Positions 25,395 to 35,394 are shown, counted from the first letter of the stretch. The stretch: DNA of 64,000 bases from Flavobacterium sp. KS-LB2 (GCF_036895565.1 NZ_CP145904.1:1178001-1242000); one strand, 5' to 3'. Program-made: numbers and translations. Notes: a model not told the origin generated them from the letters alone.

Positions 25395-27815
25395 TTACAT
25401 TAGAATTTTTCTTTTTGTTTCCTTTTCCGCCTCTAAAATATTTTCAATCCCTTTGATCAAAGCATCTGGATTAAACGAGATGCTGTCAATGCCTTCGTTT
25501 ACTAAAAACTTGGCAAATTGAGGCAGATCGCTCGGTGCTTGTCCGCACAATCCCACTTTTATTTCAAAACGTTTGGCAACCCGAATCGTTTCTTTAATTA
25601 GCGATTTTACAGCAGGATTTTCTTCGCTGAACAAATAACTTACCAGTGCTGAATCTCGGTCTAAACCTAAGGTGAGTTGCGTTAAATCATTGGAACCAAT
25701 AGAAAAACCATCAAAAAGTTTTGCAAATTCATCGGCCATTAATACATTGCTTGGAATCTCAATCATGACATATACTTGTAATCCGTTGATGCCTTGTACC
25801 AACCCATTTTTAGACATTTCGGTAAGCACATTTTCACCTTCTTCAACGGTTCTGCAAAACGGGATCATCAGTTTTACATTACGGAATCCCATTTCATTGC
25901 GTACTTTTTTCATTGCTTCGCATTCTAAAGCGAAACCTTTTCGATAGAAATCATTGTAATAACGCGAAGCACCACGAAAACCAATCATCGGGTTTTCCTC
26001 CTCTGGCTCGTAATATTTTCCTCCGATGAGGTTGGCATATTCATTACTTTTAAAATCGCTCATTCGAACAATAACCTCCTTTGGATAAAAAGCTGCGGCA
26101 ACAATGGCAACAGCTTCAGCCAATTTATCGATGAAATAATTTTTAGGATCTTCATAACCTTTTGTCAACGCAACTATTTCATCAATAATTACCTGGTCTG
26201 TTATTTTTTCAGGATCGCATAAGGCTAAAGGATGTATCTTAATTGTATTCGAAATTGCAAATTCCATTCGCATTAAACCCACGCCCTGATTGGGATAATG
26301 ACTTAATTCGAAGGCTCTTTCTGGATCTGCAAGAATAAGCATGGGATCCGTTTTTGGCATTTCAAGTTTGCTGAAATCCTGTTCTGATATTTCCCATTTT
26401 AATAGACCATCATATACATTTCCAACTGTACCTTCGACACAAGAAACAGTAATTTCCTGACCGTTTTTTATTGCGGAAGTAGCGTTTCCGCAACCCACAA
26501 TGGCTACGGTTCCTAGTTCTCTAGCAACAATCGCAGCATGACTGGTTCGTCCTCCTTTATTAGTAATAATTGCCGAAGCTTTTTTCATGATGGGATCCCA
26601 ATCCGGATTTGTCAAATCAGTTACTATAATTTCTCCATTTTGCAATAAATTGCCTTCTTGTGGACTGTTTAGGATACGTGCTTTTCCAGAAGCAATTTTA
26701 TCGCCAAGCGCAATTCCTTGGGTCAAAAGAGTGCTCTTTTCTTTGAGTTTGTATATTTCCCGAACTTGCTTATTCGCTTTTCCGTGAATCGTTTCTGGTC
26801 GTGCCTGAACAATGTACAGTTGGTTATTCAAACCATCTTTTGCCCATTCAATGTCCATGGGTTTTTTATAATGTTTTTCAATTTTAGCACACCATTGGGC
26901 AAGTAGAACTACTTCTTTATTATTTAACGAAAATTGATTTTGTTTTTCAAAAGTAGTTTTGGTGTTTCTAATGGTGTTTTCTGCGGATAAATCCTCTGAT
27001 TTTTCAGAATAAATCATCGTAAATTCTTTTCTGCCACACTGTTTTTTTAGAACGGGATTGAAGTCTGGGTTTTCTAATGTAGGTTTAAAAACCATCCATT
27101 CATCAGGAGTTACTGTTCCTTGAACAATATTTTCACCTAAACCCCAGCAACCATTGATGATGATGGTATTTTCGAAACCACTGTCTGGATCTATAGTAAA
27201 AGCCACTCCAGACGATGCAATATCGCTTCGTACCATTTGTTGAATGCCAACAGAGATGGCGATATCTAATGTGGCAAACCCCATATCATGGCGGTATTTA
27301 ATGGCACGATCTGTAAACAAGGAGACAAAACATCTATGAACTGCATCTAGTAATTGTGTTGTGCCGCTGATATTTAAAAACGATTGCATTTGACCAGCAA
27401 AACTTGCAGTAGGCAAATCTTCAGCGGTAGCACTACTTCGTACTGCTACATCAAGAGTACTGCTGTTGCATTTTTGACTGAGTAATTGATAGGCAGCATA
27501 AATTTCGTCTCGAATTTCATCTGGAATTGAGGCTGATAAAATAAGATTTCTGGCTTTTTCTCCAATTGAAGAAAGATTGGAATAGTGTTGAGTATCTAAT
27601 GAAACTAATAAATCTTTCAACGGTTTCTCCAAAGTATTCATTTTCCTAAACAGCCGATATCCCTCTGCAGTCACTGCAAATCCATTGGGGATACTAATTC
27701 CTAGAGGGTTGAGTTGATTGAACATTTCGCCCAGAGAGGCATTTTTTCCACCTACTTTGCCAATGGCATCAATACCAATTTGGTCAAAAAACAGAATGTA
27801 TTTGTACTTCTCCAT
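25395..27815 (-). CDS. ppsA: Phosphoenolpyruvate synthase
   Basis: An 806-residue enzyme that makes PEP, AMP and phosphate from pyruvate, ATP and water, the gluconeogenic entry step. Domains are an N-terminal ATP-grasp-like PPDK domain, with the opening GKVGGKNASLGEM; a mobile phospho-His domain (GGRTSHAAIVARELG, around residue 425); and a C-terminal PEP-binding TIM barrel with the late Cys in VGLCGQAPSD. All key residues are kept. It heads the group of SDR, OsmC, zinc-ribbon and dehydrogenase genes. Confidence 0.95.
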   Translation of the reverse strand: MEKYKYILFFDQIGIDAIGKVGGKNASLGEMFNQLNPLGISIPNGFAVTAEGYRLFRKMNTLEKPLKDLLVSLDTQHYSNLSSIGEKARNLILSASIPDEIRDEIYAAYQLLSQKCNSSTLDVAVRSSATAEDLPTASFAGQMQSFLNISGTTQLLDAVHRCFVSLFTDRAIKYRHDMGFATLDIAISVGIQQMVRSDIASSGVAFTIDPDSGFENTIIINGCWGLGENIVQGTVTPDEWMVFKPTLENPDFNPVLKKQCGRKEFTMIYSEKSEDLSAENTIRNTKTTFEKQNQFSLNNKEVVLLAQWCAKIEKHYKKPMDIEWAKDGLNNQLYIVQARPETIHGKANKQVREIYKLKEKSTLLTQGIALGDKIASGKARILNSPQEGNLLQNGEIIVTDLTNPDWDPIMKKASAIITNKGGRTSHAAIVARELGTVAIVGCGNATSAIKNGQEITVSCVEGTVGNVYDGLLKWEISEQDFSKLEMPKTDPMLILADPERAFELSHYPNQGVGLMRMEFAISNTIKIHPLALCDPEKITDQVIIDEIVALTKGYEDPKNYFIDKLAEAVAIVAAAFYPKEVIVRMSDFKSNEYANLIGGKYYEPEEENPMIGFRGASRYYNDFYRKGFALECEAMKKVRNEMGFRNVKLMIPFCRTVEEGENVLTEMSKNGLVQGINGLQVYVMIEIPSNVLMADEFAKLFDGFSIGSNDLTQLTLGLDRDSALVSYLFSEENPAVKSLIKETIRVAKRFEIKVGLCGQAPSDLPQFAKFLVNEGIDSISFNPDALIKGIENILEAEKETKRKILM

Positions 27816-28321
27816 TTCGTATGTTTTTTTAGTATAAACAGACCTTTATTGGCATGTTAGATTAGAAACAATAGAAAATTACTGGGGCGGATTTTTTAGT
27901 TTAAAGGATCGTAAATTTTATAATATTGAAGTAGGTTTGAAATTTACAGATCAAGTTTAAAAGATTAGGTAGTAGGTGTTCCTGTCTATTTAAACCAATA
28001 CTGTAAATTTAAACAAATAATTATTTCATTGAGATAAAAAAGCACGTTTTTTTTAAATATTTTTATTTTAAGTATTTAATATACAGTAGTTTGTGTTTCT
28101 GTATTGAGATTGCACCATTTTTTTTATTGCCTTTTGTATGAGTAATAACGGCGATGCAATTGTTTCATTTGTATATGAAAGTAATTATAGTTTAAAAAGT
28201 TAAAGCAGAATTAAAATGGAAATTATAGTCGTGGCAAATCAAAAAAAAGCCATCAAAATTACTTTTGATGGCCTTAGTTGATTTATAGGATAAAGAGAAT
28301 TTTTTTATCTCTTTATAGAAA
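27816..28321. other. Intergenic region between ppsA and the nuclease gene
   Basis: About 505 bases of AT-rich sequence. It holds only the terminator at 28249-28272. A 21-codon ORF at 28216 overlaps that hairpin and is not credible. No RNA gene is seen. Confidence 0.6.
28249..28272. terminator. Terminator after the T9SS nuclease gene
   Basis: A perfect 10-bp stem (GCCATCAAAA, 28249-28258 and 28263-28272) with a 4-base loop and flanking A-run lies 50 bases after the stop of the large secreted protein. Confidence 0.7.
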
Positions 28322-31300
28322 TTATTGCTTAATCAAGTATTTGATTTCTTTGACTTTGCCATTTATAGCAATTTTCAAGAAATAGTATCCTTTACTTAAT
28401 TCTGATAATTCTAATTTTGTAATTGATTTTCCAGCTTTCACTTCTTGACTGTTTTGTTTTTCAATTTGTCCGTAGAAGTTATAAACCAAAAAGTCAACCT
28501 TTGCATTTTCTGAGATGTTAATACTTACATCTACATTATTTACGAATGGATTTGGAAATACATTTACATCAGTTATTGATATTGAATCATTATTTGTTGA
28601 TTCACAAGTACCTAAACGATCTCCATGGGCTAAATGGCTTGCGACAGCATTTTCATCAATACAAATTGTTTTTCCGTTGTGACATATCTCTACTTTTGGA
28701 TTTTTCGAATTATTACCGCAACGTACATCAATTACATTAACAATTTTTTCTGTGGCAGATATGCAACCGTTAGCGTCTTTCACAATTAGTGTATAGGTGC
28801 TAGTTGCCGTAGGACAAACTGCAATACTACTTGTAGTTGCTCCAGTGCTCCATAGGTATGTATAAGGTAATACGCCTCCAGTTACTGTGCCAGCAGAAAG
28901 TGTTGTGCAGGAAGCATTAGTGTAGCCATAATAGACAGTTTCCTCATTTGTTGATGGAATAGCAATCATTGTAGGCTCAGTTATACTGAAATTCGTAGTC
29001 AATTTATTGTTTAAAGCATCAGTTATAATTACACTATAAGTTCCTGCATCAAGATTAGATATGGAGTTGGTATTGTTGATTTCATTAGTACTCCACGTAT
29101 AGGTGTATGGTGCAATTCCGCCTGAAACAGAAACAGTAGCAGTTCCATTAGCTTCGCCGTTGCAAGTAATATTTGTTGCACTGCTTGCGTCAAGTGTCAA
29201 TTCTTTTAATTGTAATCTTACAGAAACTGGGAAGTGGTCCGAAGCTGTTTTTGTATAATCACTAGTGTAAAATTCATAATGTACTCTAGCAGATTCATTG
29301 ATGTATAAATGAGCAAGTTCATTAGAAACGGTTATGTGGTCAATCATGTTTTCATAAGTAACATACGATCTAAATCCTGCATCACTCAATGTTTTAGTAA
29401 GTACATTAAAATGAGAACTGTCATTTACATACGCTTCATAAGTAGAAACGGTTGTTGTTACATCAGATACTGTGTAGTCAACATCATCGTTATAATCTCC
29501 TAGTAATACTAAGTTTGCATCAGGATATTGCGCCTTCAATGTATCTTTTAGAACTTCAACATCAAACTTACGCATGTCGTATTTGCCTTGAGCATCACCA
29601 CTTGTATTTGCTCTAGCATGAAGATCAATAATATTGATTTGTTTTTGATTACCATCAATAGTAACATTTGCGGTCATCATAAATGGCAATCTACCACTAG
29701 CAAAGAATCTAGATTTATCAGTATCAGGATAATTAGCAAGTGCTGAAACATCGCCACCATTATAAAAAGGATGAATGTTTTTCAAAAGTACTTTAGTACT
29801 TACCGGGGTTACTGTTTTATTTTTATAAATAAATCCAACTTTTTGTTTTGGACTACTAAAGTCATTAGGATAAGAGGTAGCCTCCGATAAAACATAGCTG
29901 TAATCATTCATTTCGCTAACCATTTGAGCAAATAAGACATCGTCAGAGATTTCTTCGACAGCATAAATATCAGCATCTAATTGCTGTAAAACATTTTTAA
30001 CAGCCGCTTTTTGTAGGGCATCAGAGTTGGTTTTTCCTGCTGTAGGCGAATTGGTTTCATCACCAAACCAAGCTATATTCCAAGTAGCGATATCTAAAGT
30101 TTTTTCTTTTGAAATTGCTAAATCATTACCAGTTTGTTCATATTTATTGGCACATGGTAAGTCTGTTCTCATTCGAGGTAATAGTTGTTGAGTTACAAAA
30201 TAATTTCCCACAACACCTATTATTTCTGAACAGTTTTCTGGTTGTGCAAAACCTGTAAGCTCATTTACATCTGCATCGATTCTCAGTTGAGCTGTTCCAC
30301 TAGCATCCGTAATATCAGTGTTTGAATTACCAAACATCATGGCACCAGGCTTAGGGAAAGTCGTATTTTCAATGCGAACTAATTCAGCTGGGTGGTTTGC
30401 CATTTCACTCAAAGTGATAGTGAGGGGCACAATAGGTTGATTAGGTAATCCATTATTGGTAACAGCACTTACAGGGCTTATTTGTACTTGTTCACTGAAA
30501 GAACTTCTAGTTCCTGTAACTGTGATAGAATCTCCTATTTTAAAAAGTCCAGTTCCATGAACCGATTTGTCAAAAACAGCTATCGCTCCTGTAGCATCTT
30601 GCAGGTAAGCTGAGCCTGCAAATTGGTCAGAAACGGTTAAAACTCCAGTTACAGTTACAATTTCTCCATCTGTTTTTGCTCTAGCTTCAGCTATTGGAAT
30701 AACTACTAGTATGTCAGAAGCATTACCAAAAAACTGTCCTTTATTTATAGCTCCAAAAGTAGTATTGATTGCTTGCCAAGTAAAATCAGCATAGGTAAAT
30801 CCTACTCCAGTTAATTGTAATGAAGTTTCTATTGCCGCTGTACTTGCTTCAGCGATACCTATATCTGTACTTGTTATTCCTGCAGCAGGACCATTAGTAG
30901 CAGTAAAAGTACCTTCGTAGCTTAAAAATTGAATAACTTTTCCAGAAGCATCTACTAATGCAATTCCGTCAGGAGAACCATTTTGTAATCCCGTAATGTT
31001 TACTGATAGAGTACCATACCCATTTAATTGATCAGGAATAATACCAGATAAATTCCCTGTTGGAGTATAGCTAGCTCCTCCTGTTCCATTGTAAGGAATT
31101 ATGCTCCATCCTGTTAGATCAGTTCCTGCGTAACCAGCAATTTCTACTGCTTCACCAATATCAGTCCCTGCATTGTCATAGTGAATTTCATTGATAAAAA
31201 CTAACTCGCCAAACTTTTCTCCCTTGTTAGGTTTTCCAAAAGTACTTGCAGCTGCTTCCCATGTAAAATCACTGTATTTAGTTCCTTTACCAACTAGCTG

Positions 31301-33577
31301 AAGAGAATTCCCTACAGTTGCAGTACTTGCCTCAGTAATACCAATATCAGTACTTGTCATTCCTGCCGCAGGACCATTGGTCGCTGTAAAAGTCCCTTCG
31401 TAGCTTAGAAATTGAATCACTTTTCCAGCAGCATCAACTAATGCAATTCCGTCAGGAGAACCATTTTGTAATCCTGCAATAGGTACTGATATCGTACCAT
31501 ATCCGTTTAATTGATTTGGAATTGTTCCGGATAAGTTTCCTATTGGAGTATAAGAAGCGCCACCACTTCCATTGTAAGGTATGATTTTCCATCCTGTTAA
31601 GTCGGTCCCTGCAAGCCCAGCAATTTCAATGCCTTCTTGAAGATCTGTTCCTGCATTGTCATAGTGAATTTCATTGATAAAAACAGCTCCAGCTGGAGTA
31701 GGTATAGTGTTATTTAAGGTGGTTATGCTAACCACATTACTAGCTGCTGAAGTGTTGTCGTTAGCATCTAATGCAATCACTGTTATGGCAAAAGTAGTAT
31801 TTGGTGTTAAACCATTAAGAGTTATATTAGTAGCTGTTGTAGCAGCTAATAATGTACTTCCGTTATAAATTTCAAAAGAAGCATTTGATGTTCCTGCTGT
31901 CCAAGACAAAGTTGAAGTAGTTGCAGTAACATTAGTTGCTACTAAATTTGTAGGAGCAGTAAGAGGCTCGGCAACTATTGCGAATGATTGCCCGTTATTG
32001 ATATTTCCATAGGTGCTTGCAACTGATGTTTGCCATGTAAAATCACTGTATTGATTTCCAGATCCTTTCAACTGTAATGATAAGCCTACTGGTTCGGTTC
32101 CAATTTCAGAAACACCAATATCCGTACTTGTTATTCCGCTTGCTGGGCCATTAGTAGCAGCAAAAGTTCCTTCATAGCTTAAAAACTGAATTACATTTCC
32201 TAAGTTGTTTACTAATGCAAGTCCGTCAGGGGCTCCATTTTGTAATCCATTTATAGATACGAAAACAGTTCCAAATCCATTAGACTGATTCGGAATTATA
32301 CCTGATAAACTTCCAGCTGGAGTATAAGATACACCGCCATTTCCGTTATAAGGAATAATGCTCCAACCCGTTAAATCGGTTCCAGCTGTTCCTGCAATTT
32401 CAACACCTTCACCTATATCAGTACTTGCATTATCGTAATGAATTTCGTTGATGAAAACTACCGAAGTGGTTGGAGTTGTTGGTGGTATACTAGCTAGGGT
32501 TCTTACAGCTACACTATTACTAGCGTTTGAAATGTTTCCAGCTGCATCAAATGCTTTTATGGATAAAGTATAATTTGTATTAGCTGTTAATCCAGATAAA
32601 ACATAACTAGGAGTTGAAGCAGAAGCAATTTGTACTGTTCCGTTATAAATTCGGTATCCTAAAACGCCCACATTATCTGTAGACTGAACCCATGTTAATG
32701 TAGTTTCTGATGCCGTTATATTTGTGGCAACCAAGCTAGCAGGAACTGACGGCGTTTCTGTATCTAATTGGATACTGCCATCAAATCTATTTTGAGCTTG
32801 TGGTCCACCCCAAATAGCTGTCGCAAAAGCTGGATTATCAATGAAAGGGTTTCTATTTCCTTGAACTCCTTCTAATATTGTATTTCTATTAATTTCTACT
32901 TGGGAAACTGGATCTTCTGCATTCCATTCTAGCAGAATATCGGTCATATCAGTACTATAGTTCTGTGAACTTACAGTTACTACACTAGGAAGACATTGTG
33001 TACCATAATGCAAATACATATACATAATCATACGGGCAACATCACCTTTCCATTCATCGCCAGGGTAGAATATATTGTTGACTAATTTAGCATTTCCAGA
33101 TCCGGCACCAAAAGGATAATTGTTTCTAGTTGCATTAAAATTTACATCTGAGGCTCTTAAATGATGTGCATCACTTCCTGGGCCTTCACTTCCTAAATTA
33201 GGATTTCCTAATGATCTCGGAAATACATGTTCTCTATTCCAGTCCCCTTGGTTTCCACCATTTTGATCTTTGGATCGGGTTCTGTCATTTGTTACATCAG
33301 TGTCACTGTCATTATAACCATAAATCAGTAAAACTTTCGAAGGATTGTTAGGGTCCAAATCGGTTTGTTTTAGAGCATCCCACACTCCAGGAGTATAAGT
33401 CAAATAAGTAGAATGGGTTGAAATGATTAAATTTGACAAGCTTGTTTTTAAGGTATTTCCTGTTTGGCTAATATTAGTTCCATTATAATAAGTAGGAACT
33501 TGAGCATTGGAAATAAAACTTAAAAAAATAAATACAGTTGCAAGAAAGAACTGTGTCTTTAAGTAAAATTGCTTCAT
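28322..33577 (-). CDS. Secreted T9SS protein with two nuclease domains
   Basis: A 1751-residue protein. After a signal peptide (1-25) comes an endonuclease I domain (about 30-255) with NREHVFPRSLG and DAHHLRASD. Next are FN3 (about 275-360), lamin-tail-like repeat 1 (375-535), FN3 (540-620), repeats 2 and 3 (630-785 and 790-950), an OB-like DUF5689 domain (about 960-1110), and an endonuclease/exonuclease/phosphatase domain (about 1140-1420). That last domain keeps TWNIAW, a Glu, DLHAR, GDYNDD and SDHFP. An SprB repeat, a PKD-like domain, a Cys-containing NGKTICI motif and a T9SS sorting domain ending KEIKYLIKQ follow. It is likely an extracellular DNA-degrading enzyme for phosphate or nucleotide scavenging. 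Confidence 0.88.
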   Translation of the reverse strand: MKQFYLKTQFFLATVFIFLSFISNAQVPTYYNGTNISQTGNTLKTSLSNLIISTHSTYLTYTPGVWDALKQTDLDPNNPSKVLLIYGYNDSDTDVTNDRTRSKDQNGGNQGDWNREHVFPRSLGNPNLGSEGPGSDAHHLRASDVNFNATRNNYPFGAGSGNAKLVNNIFYPGDEWKGDVARMIMYMYLHYGTQCLPSVVTVSSQNYSTDMTDILLEWNAEDPVSQVEINRNTILEGVQGNRNPFIDNPAFATAIWGGPQAQNRFDGSIQLDTETPSVPASLVATNITASETTLTWVQSTDNVGVLGYRIYNGTVQIASASTPSYVLSGLTANTNYTLSIKAFDAAGNISNASNSVAVRTLASIPPTTPTTSVVFINEIHYDNASTDIGEGVEIAGTAGTDLTGWSIIPYNGNGGVSYTPAGSLSGIIPNQSNGFGTVFVSINGLQNGAPDGLALVNNLGNVIQFLSYEGTFAATNGPASGITSTDIGVSEIGTEPVGLSLQLKGSGNQYSDFTWQTSVASTYGNINNGQSFAIVAEPLTAPTNLVATNVTATTSTLSWTAGTSNASFEIYNGSTLLAATTATNITLNGLTPNTTFAITVIALDANDNTSAASNVVSITTLNNTIPTPAGAVFINEIHYDNAGTDLQEGIEIAGLAGTDLTGWKIIPYNGSGGASYTPIGNLSGTIPNQLNGYGTISVPIAGLQNGSPDGIALVDAAGKVIQFLSYEGTFTATNGPAAGMTSTDIGITEASTATVGNSLQLVGKGTKYSDFTWEAAASTFGKPNKGEKFGELVFINEIHYDNAGTDIGEAVEIAGYAGTDLTGWSIIPYNGTGGASYTPTGNLSGIIPDQLNGYGTLSVNITGLQNGSPDGIALVDASGKVIQFLSYEGTFTATNGPAAGITSTDIGIAEASTAAIETSLQLTGVGFTYADFTWQAINTTFGAINKGQFFGNASDILVVIPIAEARAKTDGEIVTVTGVLTVSDQFAGSAYLQDATGAIAVFDKSVHGTGLFKIGDSITVTGTRSSFSEQVQISPVSAVTNNGLPNQPIVPLTITLSEMANHPAELVRIENTTFPKPGAMMFGNSNTDITDASGTAQLRIDADVNELTGFAQPENCSEIIGVVGNYFVTQQLLPRMRTDLPCANKYEQTGNDLAISKEKTLDIATWNIAWFGDETNSPTAGKTNSDALQKAAVKNVLQQLDADIYAVEEISDDVLFAQMVSEMNDYSYVLSEATSYPNDFSSPKQKVGFIYKNKTVTPVSTKVLLKNIHPFYNGGDVSALANYPDTDKSRFFASGRLPFMMTANVTIDGNQKQINIIDLHARANTSGDAQGKYDMRKFDVEVLKDTLKAQYPDANLVLLGDYNDDVDYTVSDVTTTVSTYEAYVNDSSHFNVLTKTLSDAGFRSYVTYENMIDHITVSNELAHLYINESARVHYEFYTSDYTKTASDHFPVSVRLQLKELTLDASSATNITCNGEANGTATVSVSGGIAPYTYTWSTNEINNTNSISNLDAGTYSVIITDALNNKLTTNFSITEPTMIAIPSTNEETVYYGYTNASCTTLSAGTVTGGVLPYTYLWSTGATTSSIAVCPTATSTYTLIVKDANGCISATEKIVNVIDVRCGNNSKNPKVEICHNGKTICIDENAVASHLAHGDRLGTCESTNNDSISITDVNVFPNPFVNNVDVSINISENAKVDFLVYNFYGQIEKQNSQEVKAGKSITKLELSELSKGYYFLKIAINGKVKEIKYLIKQ
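30720..32470 (-). repeat. Three lamin-tail-like tandem repeats in the nuclease gene
   Basis: Three units of about 160 residues (about 486 bases) each start VFINEIHYDNA. They end near the phrase TFGxxNKG. The second and third are nearly identical through VIQFLSYEGTFTATNGPAAG, while the first is more diverged and separated from the second by an FN3 domain. This indicates recent duplication of one unit. Confidence 0.8.
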
Positions 33578-33905
33578 AATTGTTTTAATAATTTGTTGGA
33601 CTGTAAAACTATAAATATTAGTTTTCTTATTTACTGAATACTATTAACAAATTGTTAAAATTATTAACATTTAATATTGGTTTACAAACGTTTATTTAAT
33701 ATAATAGATTAATAATTAGTAATTTGTTGATTCAAAGTATTAACTCTTATTTACTAGGTAGCCACAAAACATAAGATAGAAAGAAAATCTATAAGTAATA
33801 CTCCTTCTTTTGGGTGAAAATTAAATGGTTTTAAAATCAATCAAAATAAAGATTGTATTGTTGTGCGATAATTTAGCAAACATAATAAAGTTGAAGATTC
33901 AAAAA
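33578..33905. other. Intergenic region, no gene seen
   Basis: About 330 AT-rich bases between the T9SS nuclease start and the SnoaL-like gene. I see no ORF, repeat or strong hairpin. Confidence 0.55.
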
Positions 33906-34352
33906 TTATTTTGGATTGTAAATATGTATGGATTGACCCACTAATTTCCATTGTCCTTCTATTTTTTCTAATAATCGAATTTCATAGGAGAAGGTTTTTT
34001 TACCATCTTTAGCAGTCGATTCTTCGTCATGGCTTACCCATGCACTATTCCCATTAATACTTATTTTATAGTTTGTATTTACAGAAAAACCACCATTGCC
34101 CATAGCGTTAGGATTAGTGTTAATCATAGCACTTGGAGGAATATCCAGTGTGACTCCCTCAGGAGTGGAAATCAATATTCGGCTGTACGGTTGAATGTAC
34201 CAACAATCAGAATGACCTTTACTATCAGCAGCTCTCCATGTTGCAGACTCTTTTTCTAGTAATTTTTTTATAACATTAGCTTCATCACTATTCTGGCTGT
34301 AACTTACCATGTTGATAATAAGGATAAGAAAAAAGGATGCTGTCCACTTCAT
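33906..34352 (-). CDS. Secreted SnoaL-like/DUF4440-type protein
   Basis: A 148-residue protein with a signal peptide (MKWTASFFLILIINMVSYS, cut after about 19). The mature part fits the NTF2-like cone fold: helix with ATWRAADSKGH, then WVSHDEES, SYEIRLLEKIEGQWKLVGQS. The fold binds small molecules or acts as a dimeric enzyme, but no ligand is evident. It is a single gene with a 420-base gap upstream that holds a gene remnant. Confidence 0.7.
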   Translation of the reverse strand: MKWTASFFLILIINMVSYSQNSDEANVIKKLLEKESATWRAADSKGHSDCWYIQPYSRILISTPEGVTLDIPPSAMINTNPNAMGNGGFSVNTNYKISINGNSAWVSHDEESTAKDGKKTFSYEIRLLEKIEGQWKLVGQSIHIYNPK

Positions 34353-34441
34353 ATTGTTCGAATTTTTTAGTTTGATATAATCGACCTGTTTATTTTAAAG
34401 CTAATTTCAGTAAATATATTATTTTATAACATAAAAACAAA

Positions 34442-34700
34442 CTACTGCTCAGTTGTTTGCAGTTGTTTAATTGTGGTTTTAAACTTTTTAATTTGTCTTC
34501 TGTGACGTAAAATATGAACTATGGTATGTTCCATTAATTGTTTCTGTGTCATAAAGTTGCCCCAAGAAGTCTTCAATCACTTAATGAAATCATATTTTTC
34601 AAGTTTGTTGTCGTTTCTATTTGAAAATGTCTATAACTTATATTTATAGTATTGTCTAAATCATTGGTGTGAGTTACTATTACTGTTTGATTTTGTTTTA
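34442..34700 (-). pseudogene. Remnant of a DinB-like gene (C-terminal end)
   Basis: The minus strand translates, after an in-frame TGA at 34577-34579, into KTSWGNFMTQKQL then MEHTIVHILRHRRQIKKF, ending at TAG (34442-34444). The pattern of a His-containing helix followed by ILRHRRQI resembles the C-terminal helix of DinB-fold enzymes. Further upstream the reading shifts frame (NQTVIVTHTNDLDN, then YRHFQIETTTNLKNMISLSD and a stop). The rest of the gene is missing. The family call is tentative; that this is a decayed coding sequence is more certain. Confidence 0.45.
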
Positions 34701-34722
34701 GAATAGGTGAGTAGTGAATAAA

Positions 34723-34750
34723 AAAACCGTTGTATTGCTACAACGGTTTT
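34723..34750. terminator. Terminator after the fasciclin gene
   Basis: A perfect 12-bp stem (AAAACCGTTGTA, 34723-34734 with 34739-34750) and 4-base loop, with A and T runs, lies 23 bases after the stop at 34774. Confidence 0.8.
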
Positions 34751-34773
34751 CGATAGAATTAAAAGTTTAAACC

Positions 34774-35358
34774 TTATTTAGGCATAACTACAGTGTCAAT
34801 TGCATGAATAACTCCATTTGAAGCAGCTACATCAGCAAGAACAACTGTTGCAGTTCCGCCGTTTGCATCTGTCAACATCACTTTTCCGTCTTTCAAGCTT
34901 AAAACAATAGTGCCACCTTGAACAGTTGTAACAGTGTATTTTCCGTTATTTTTGTTGATTGCATCAATTACTGTTGCAGCGTCAAATTTTCCTGCTACTA
35001 CGTGATAGGTCAAAACTGCTTTTAGTTTGTCAAGACTTTCAGGTTTCAACAAACCATCTACAGTTCCTGCAGGGAGTTTATCAAATGCTGCGTTGTTGGG
35101 CGCAAAAACTGTGAAAGGTCCATCTCCACTTAATGTTTCCACTAAACTTGCTGCTTTTACAGCTGCTACAAGTGTGGAGAAATCTGCATTACCAGCAGCT
35201 ACACCTACAATATTTGGTGTTTCAACTACAACTGTAGTATCCATTGCTACTGCTGTAGAATCAGACATTTCTGTTGATTCAGCTTGTTTTTTCTCTCCAC
35301 AAGAAGTAGTGATTACTCCTAACAATACAAATGCACTAATTGTTTTTACTAATTTCAT
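34774..35358 (-). CDS. Fasciclin-domain lipoprotein
   Basis: A 194-residue surface lipoprotein. The ATG at 35358 gives a clean lipoprotein signal (MKLVKTISAFVLLGVITTSC); the ATG two codons upstream would only lengthen the N-terminus. The FAS1 domain (about 55-190) carries the H1-like VETLSGDGPFTVFAPNNAAF motif, the YHVV motif, and the VIHAIDTVVMPK end. Such proteins mediate adhesion or surface assembly. A TATCTTTG box at 35395-35402 on the minus strand suits its promoter. Confidence 0.88.
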   Translation of the reverse strand: MKLVKTISAFVLLGVITTSCGEKKQAESTEMSDSTAVAMDTTVVVETPNIVGVAAGNADFSTLVAAVKAASLVETLSGDGPFTVFAPNNAAFDKLPAGTVDGLLKPESLDKLKAVLTYHVVAGKFDAATVIDAINKNNGKYTVTTVQGGTIVLSLKDGKVMLTDANGGTATVVLADVAASNGVIHAIDTVVMPK

Positions 35359-35394
35359 AGTCAATATTTTAAGGTTAAATTAAATTAAGATATT

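Larger units (their letters stand above)
34353..34773. other. Intergenic region with a gene remnant and a terminator
   Basis: About 420 bases between the SnoaL-like gene and the fasciclin gene. It contains the remnant at 34442-34700 and the terminator at 34723-34750, both listed separately. The rest is AT-rich with no ORF. Confidence 0.6.

Noticed and set aside
28216-28281. A 21-codon plus-strand ORF near the terminator (MEIIVVANQ start)
   Set aside because: It overlaps the hairpin at 28249-28272 and is too short to support.
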